Positions 60,545 to 64,000 of a DNA stretch of 64,000 bases are shown one piece after another. The stretch is from Stenotrophomonas rhizophila (GTDB lineage Bacteria; Pseudomonadota; Gammaproteobacteria; Xanthomonadales; Xanthomonadaceae): the NCBI RefSeq assembly GCF_003751305.1, contig NZ_RJKV01000003.1:248001-312000 (forward strand). The letters are read 5' to 3'. Both the position numbers and the translations under genes were made by a program. Under the pieces are notes generated by a model. It ran no database searches. It was not told where the DNA came from and saw only the letters and a program-made list of their open reading frames with translations. Position 1 is the stretch's first letter; every line of letters starts with the position of its first letter.

Positions 60545-61825
60545 ATGCGGATCGCCGTGATCGGATCGGGTATCGCCGGCCTCTCCAGTGCGTGGTGGCT
60601 GAGCCAGCAGCACGAAGTGACGCTGTTCGAGGCCAATGACTACCTCGGGGGTCACACCCATACGCATGAGGTGGAGGTGGATGGGCGAACGCAGGCGGTG
60701 GACACCGGCTTCATCGTGTTCAACCCTGCACACTACCCGCTGCTGACCGGCCTGTTCGACGAGCTGGGGGTAGCGTCGCAGCCGACCACGATGAGCTTTT
60801 CGGTGCACAGCGAGCGCAGCGGGCTGGAGTACAACGCGACCTCGCTGGACACCCTGTTCTGTCAGCGCCGCAATCTGGTCTCGCCGCGCTTCTGGGGCAT
60901 GCTGCGCGACCTGCGCCGGTTCTACCGCGAGGCACCGGCGCTGCTGGAAAGCGACGATGAAGGCCCGTCGCTGGGCGAGTTCCTGGCACAGGGCCGTTAC
61001 GGCCGCACCTTCATCGACGAACACCTGCTGCCGATGGCCTCGGCGCTGTGGTCGTCGCCGACGGCCAGCCTGGCCGCCTTCCCGGCGCGCTATCTCGTGC
61101 AGTTCATGGCCAATCACCAGATGCTGCAGATGACCGGGCGCGCGCCGTGGCGGGTGGTGCAGGGCGGTTCGGCCAGGTACGTCGATGCACTGCGCAGCCG
61201 CTGGCAAGTGCGCGAGCGCCTGGAGTGTCCGGTGTTCGGCGTGGAGCGGCACGAGCATGGCGTGCGCGTACACAGCGCTGCCGGCCTGGAAGGCTTCGAC
61301 CAGCTGGTGCTGGCCTGTCACAGCGATCAGGCACTGGCGCTGCTGTCTGATGCCGATCTTACCGAGCGCGCGGTGCTGGGCGCGATCCGCTACCAGTCCA
61401 ACGAGGTCGTGCTGCATACCGATGCCAGCCTGCTGCCGCGTGACCGCAAGGCCTGGGCCGCCTGGAATGCGCATGTGCCGCGCGATGCGCTCGCACCGTG
61501 CACGGTCAGCTACTGCATGAACCTGCTGCAGGGCATCGACACGCCGACGCCCTTGGTGGTCACGCTCAACCGCAGCGAGGCGGTCGATCCGGCCACCGTG
61601 CTGCGCCGCCTGCAGTACGCCCACCCCGTGCATGACCACGCGATGGTGCGGGCGCAGCAGCGCTGGGCCGAGATCCAGGGCCATCGCCGTACCTGGTTCG
61701 CGGGTGCGTACTGGGGCTGGGGCTTCCACGAAGATGGCATCCGCAGTGCCCGCCGCGTGGTCGATGCGCTGCAGGCGCTGGATGCAGAGTCTTACTGGCC
61801 GCTGGCCGAGGCCCTGCCGGCATGA
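60545..61825 (+). CDS. FAD-dependent oxidoreductase of the amine-oxidase type
   Basis: The 426-residue protein starts with the dinucleotide motif VIGSGIAGLSSAW (residues 5-17) followed by FEANDYLGGHTHTHEVEVDG, typical of the amine oxidase/cyclopropane-fatty-acid-linked flavoproteins. Such proteins sit with a DUF1365 protein and a Cfa-like methyltransferase in ECF-sigma oxidative-stress regulons such as that of Rhodobacter sphaeroides (from memory). The reaction here is unproven. Its stop overlaps the DUF1365 start. Confidence 0.85.
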   Translation: MRIAVIGSGIAGLSSAWWLSQQHEVTLFEANDYLGGHTHTHEVEVDGRTQAVDTGFIVFNPAHYPLLTGLFDELGVASQPTTMSFSVHSERSGLEYNATSLDTLFCQRRNLVSPRFWGMLRDLRRFYREAPALLESDDEGPSLGEFLAQGRYGRTFIDEHLLPMASALWSSPTASLAAFPARYLVQFMANHQMLQMTGRAPWRVVQGGSARYVDALRSRWQVRERLECPVFGVERHEHGVRVHSAAGLEGFDQLVLACHSDQALALLSDADLTERAVLGAIRYQSNEVVLHTDASLLPRDRKAWAAWNAHVPRDALAPCTVSYCMNLLQGIDTPTPLVVTLNRSEAVDPATVLRRLQYAHPVHDHAMVRAQQRWAEIQGHRRTWFAGAYWGWGFHEDGIRSARRVVDALQALDAESYWPLAEALPA

Positions 61826-62589
61826 CCGCCAGTGCGATCTACCGTGGCTGGATGCGCCATCGGCGGCACGCGCCGCATGCGCATGCGTTCGGCTATCCGA
61901 TCGCGCAGCTGCTGCTGGACCTGGACGAACTGCCGCGTCTGTTCGAGCGGCGCTGGCTGTGGTCGGTGGGCCGTCGCAACGTGGTCGAGTTCCGCCGCAG
62001 CGACTATCTCGGCGCGCCCGATCAACCGCTGGCCGATGCCGTGCGCGCCCGCATCACCGAGGCATTGGGCCGCGCGCCCGCCGGGCCGATCCGCCTGCTC
62101 ACGCATCCGCGTTATGCCGGCCATGTCTTCAATCCGGTGAGCTTCTATTACTGCTACGCCGCCGACGGCACCACGCTGGACAGCATCGTGGCGGAGATCA
62201 CCAACACGCCGTGGAAGGAGCGCCACGCCTACGTACTGCCGGTGGCGCAGGCCGATGCCCAGGGCCGCGCGCTGTGCTGGTCCTTCGACAAGCAGTTCCA
62301 CGTCTCTCCCTTCATGCAGATGGACTGCGAGTACCGCTGGCGCTTCACCGCGCCGGGCGATGACCTGCACGTGCATATGCAGGTGTGGCGCGAGGGCGTG
62401 TGCCAGTTCGATGCCGATCTGGTGATGCAGCGCCATCCGCTCACCGGTCGTGGCCTGGCCGGCGTGCTGCTGCGCTACCCGCTGATGACCCTCAAGGTGG
62501 TTGCCGCGATCCACTGGCAGGCGCTGCGCCTGTGGCTCAAGCGCAACCCCGTTCACGACCATCCATCTCTTGCCGGAAAATCCCCATGA
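61822..62589 (+). CDS. DUF1365 protein
   Basis: The 255-residue protein begins IYRGWMRHRRHAPHAHAFGYPIAQLLLDLDEL, the DUF1365 start, and has PVSFYYCYAADG and WSFDKQFHVSPFMQMDCEYRW. Its role is unknown, but it is a steady partner of the flavoprotein upstream and the Cfa-like enzyme downstream. Both neighbours overlap it by 4 bp, so the three are translated as one unit. Confidence 0.88.
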   Translation: MTASAIYRGWMRHRRHAPHAHAFGYPIAQLLLDLDELPRLFERRWLWSVGRRNVVEFRRSDYLGAPDQPLADAVRARITEALGRAPAGPIRLLTHPRYAGHVFNPVSFYYCYAADGTTLDSIVAEITNTPWKERHAYVLPVAQADAQGRALCWSFDKQFHVSPFMQMDCEYRWRFTAPGDDLHVHMQVWREGVCQFDADLVMQRHPLTGRGLAGVLLRYPLMTLKVVAAIHWQALRLWLKRNPVHDHPSLAGKSP

Positions 62590-63842
62590 ACGACATGACC
62601 CGTGCGGTGGCCGTGCCGCAACCGTCCGCCCTTGAAGGATTCCTGCGCGGGCGACTGCTGGCGCAACTGGCACCGCTGCGCGGCGGGCATCTGCGGCTGC
62701 GCGATGCCGTGGGCGATGTGGTGATCGGCGATCCGGACGCCCTGCCACAGGTGACGGTCTGGGTGGACGACCCCGGTTTCTACCGCGCGGTGGCCGCGCA
62801 GGGCAGTGTCGGTGCGGGCGAGGCCTACATCCGCGGTGACTGGCGCTGCGATGACCTGGTCGCGCTGGTGCAGTTGCTGGTGCGCAACCGCGATCTGCTC
62901 GATGGCATGGAGGGCGGCCCGGCGCGCATCGGCGGCTGGCTGCTGAAAGGCTGGAACCGGCTGCGTCGCAACACGCGCGAAGGCAGCCGCCGCAATATCG
63001 CCGCGCACTATGACCTCGGCAACCCGTTCTTCTCGCTGTTCCTGTCGCCGGACCTGATGTACTCCTCGGCGCTGTATGCCAGCCCGGACGACACGCTGGA
63101 GACCGCGTCCGAGCGCAAGCTGGCCTGCATCTGCGAGCAGCTGCAGCTCACCGCGGCCGATCGCGTGGTCGAGATCGGCACCGGCTGGGGCGGCTTCGCG
63201 CTGTACGCGGCCCGCCATATCGGCTGCCACGTCACCACCACCACCATCTCGGTGGAGCAGTACACGCTGGCCAGGCAGCGGGTCGAGGCGGCCGGGCTGC
63301 AGGACAAGGTCACCCTGCTGCTCAAGGATTACCGCGATCTGGAGGGCCAGTACGACAAGCTGGTGTCCATCGAGATGATCGAGGCGATCGGCGCGCAGTA
63401 CCTGGACACCTACTTCGCCACGCTGACCCGCCTGCTCAAGGACGATGGCCTGGCGCTGCTGCAGGCCATCACCATCGAAGACCAGCGTTACGAGCAGGCG
63501 CGGCGCAGCGTCGACTACATCAAGCGCTTCGTGTTCCCCGGCAGCTTCATTCCCTCGATCAATGCGATCGTCGCCGCCAAGACCCGCAGCAGCGACCTGC
63601 AGCTGATCGGCCAGCATGATTTCGGCCCGTCTTATGCACTGACGCTGCGTGCGTGGCGCCAGCGCTTCCTGGCCCAGCTGCCGGCGGTGCGTGCACAGGG
63701 CTTCGATGCGGGCTTCATCCGCATGTGGGAGTTCTATCTGGCGTACTGCGAAGGTGGCTTCCTGGAGCGCTCCATCGGCGTCTCGCACCTGCTGATGGCG
63801 CGTCCGGGCTACCGGCCCGCACTGATTGCCGGGGAGGCCTGA
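62586..63842 (+). CDS. Cfa-like SAM-dependent fatty acyl phospholipid methyltransferase
   Basis: The 418-residue protein has an N-terminal SCP2-like part and a C-terminal methyltransferase with VEIGTGWGGFALYAA, YKRFVFPGSFIP-type motif (YIKRFVFPGSFIPS) and the early AHYDLGNPFFSLFLSPDLMYSSALY. These are the marks of cyclopropane fatty acid synthases. In this operon it may make cyclopropane rings or, like UfaM, methylate an unsaturated chain on the way to furan fatty acids. The choice cannot be made from sequence. Confidence 0.9.
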   Translation: MNDMTRAVAVPQPSALEGFLRGRLLAQLAPLRGGHLRLRDAVGDVVIGDPDALPQVTVWVDDPGFYRAVAAQGSVGAGEAYIRGDWRCDDLVALVQLLVRNRDLLDGMEGGPARIGGWLLKGWNRLRRNTREGSRRNIAAHYDLGNPFFSLFLSPDLMYSSALYASPDDTLETASERKLACICEQLQLTAADRVVEIGTGWGGFALYAARHIGCHVTTTTISVEQYTLARQRVEAAGLQDKVTLLLKDYRDLEGQYDKLVSIEMIEAIGAQYLDTYFATLTRLLKDDGLALLQAITIEDQRYEQARRSVDYIKRFVFPGSFIPSINAIVAAKTRSSDLQLIGQHDFGPSYALTLRAWRQRFLAQLPAVRAQGFDAGFIRMWEFYLAYCEGGFLERSIGVSHLLMARPGYRPALIAGEA

Positions 63843-63843
63843 G

Positions 63844-64000
63844 GTGCCACGTTTCTGGGCCAACGTGATCGGCAACCAGCTGGTCTGGCTGTGCGCCGTG
63901 ACCGGCGCCGGTCACGGGCTGCGTTGGCCCGCGCTGGTGGCAGCGGCGGTTTACGTGGCTAGTCAGCTGGTCTGGTCCGCGCAGCCGTCAGTTGAAGTCA
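63844..64000 (+). CDS. DUF2878 membrane protein, 3' end outside window
   Basis: A GTG start at 63844, one base after the Cfa-like gene, opens a frame that runs to the window edge. The 52 visible residues (FWANVIGNQLVWLCAV) match the DUF2878 N-terminus, a small multi-helix membrane protein often last in such operons. The frame is cut by the window end. Confidence 0.75.
   Translation, partial: MPRFWANVIGNQLVWLCAVTGAGHGLRWPALVAAAVYVASQLVWSAQPSVEV

Noticed and set aside
1..64000. CRISPR array, IS element, prophage, tRNA or rRNA.
   Set aside because: No regularly spaced direct repeats, transposase or integrase, and no tRNA-like cloverleaf or TTCGA-type arm outside coding sequence was seen on either strand.

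Overview
The window is a high-GC, gene-dense chromosomal segment from a gammaproteobacterium of the Xanthomonadaceae, most likely Stenotrophomonas or a close relative. The reasons are the oleA-oleB-oleC-oleD hydrocarbon genes, the leucine-catabolic liu genes, many GTAG-headed REP hairpins of the kind described in Stenotrophomonas (SMAG-like), and several genes whose -10 box lies 6-7 bp before the ATG. The genus is inferred from gene content. No tRNA, rRNA, IS element, CRISPR array or replication origin was seen.

Layout. 1-8.6 kb: an M16 protease cut by the left edge, a small lipoprotein, and the ole cluster (head-to-head condensation of acyl-CoAs to long-chain olefins) with a YkgJ-type gene lying antisense between oleB and oleC. 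8.6-14.7 kb: ddl, ubiJ-ubiB with a TruC-like pseudouridine synthase, a DUF2059 protein, arfB and a PlsC-like acyltransferase. 14.9-25.2 kb: an M3 lipoprotein peptidase, two degenerate dehydroquinase-like genes, a signal peptidase, an MFS transporter, two LysR regulators and the glyoxylate shunt pair aceB-aceA.

25.4-30.6 kb: a signalling and peptide-modification cassette. It holds a CNB-GGDEF protein, a large class III nucleotide-cyclase/TPR membrane protein, a small NHLP-leader-like precursor peptide on the opposite strand, and a SagB-type dehydrogenase. Base composition drops sharply inside it. The three genes match families that NCBI names putative peptide modification system cyclase, NHLP-related RiPP peptide and putative peptide maturation dehydrogenase. 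The cassette has no YcaO, LanM, radical SAM, protease or exporter gene. It is the best candidate for an undescribed system here.

30.6-46.1 kb: liuD-liuB-liuA with a divergent TetR regulator, a c5-type cytochrome, an ExeM-like nuclease, an EamA transporter, an alpha/beta hydrolase with zapE, a DUF2884 protein, and nrdA-nrdB behind a long structured leader. 46.1-48.0 kb: an AT-rich islet with a convergent HigA-like HTH protein and Gp49/HigB-like toxin. 48-57 kb: a thioesterase, Sir2, an old yellow enzyme, a LysR/DUF2798 pair, purU, a cluster of four REP hairpins, pncA, queH, and metE under a cobalamin riboswitch.

57.2-64.0 kb: a stress/lipid operon. A secreted protein, an ECF sigma factor and an RskA-like anti-sigma factor are followed by a fatty-acid desaturase, an FAD oxidoreductase, a DUF1365 protein, a Cfa-like methyltransferase and a DUF2878 protein cut by the right edge. 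Two nearly identical promoter sequences (TGCATCC-16-CGTATC) lie in front of its two transcription units and are probably read by this sigma factor, so the operon looks self-regulated and directed at remodelling membrane fatty acids.
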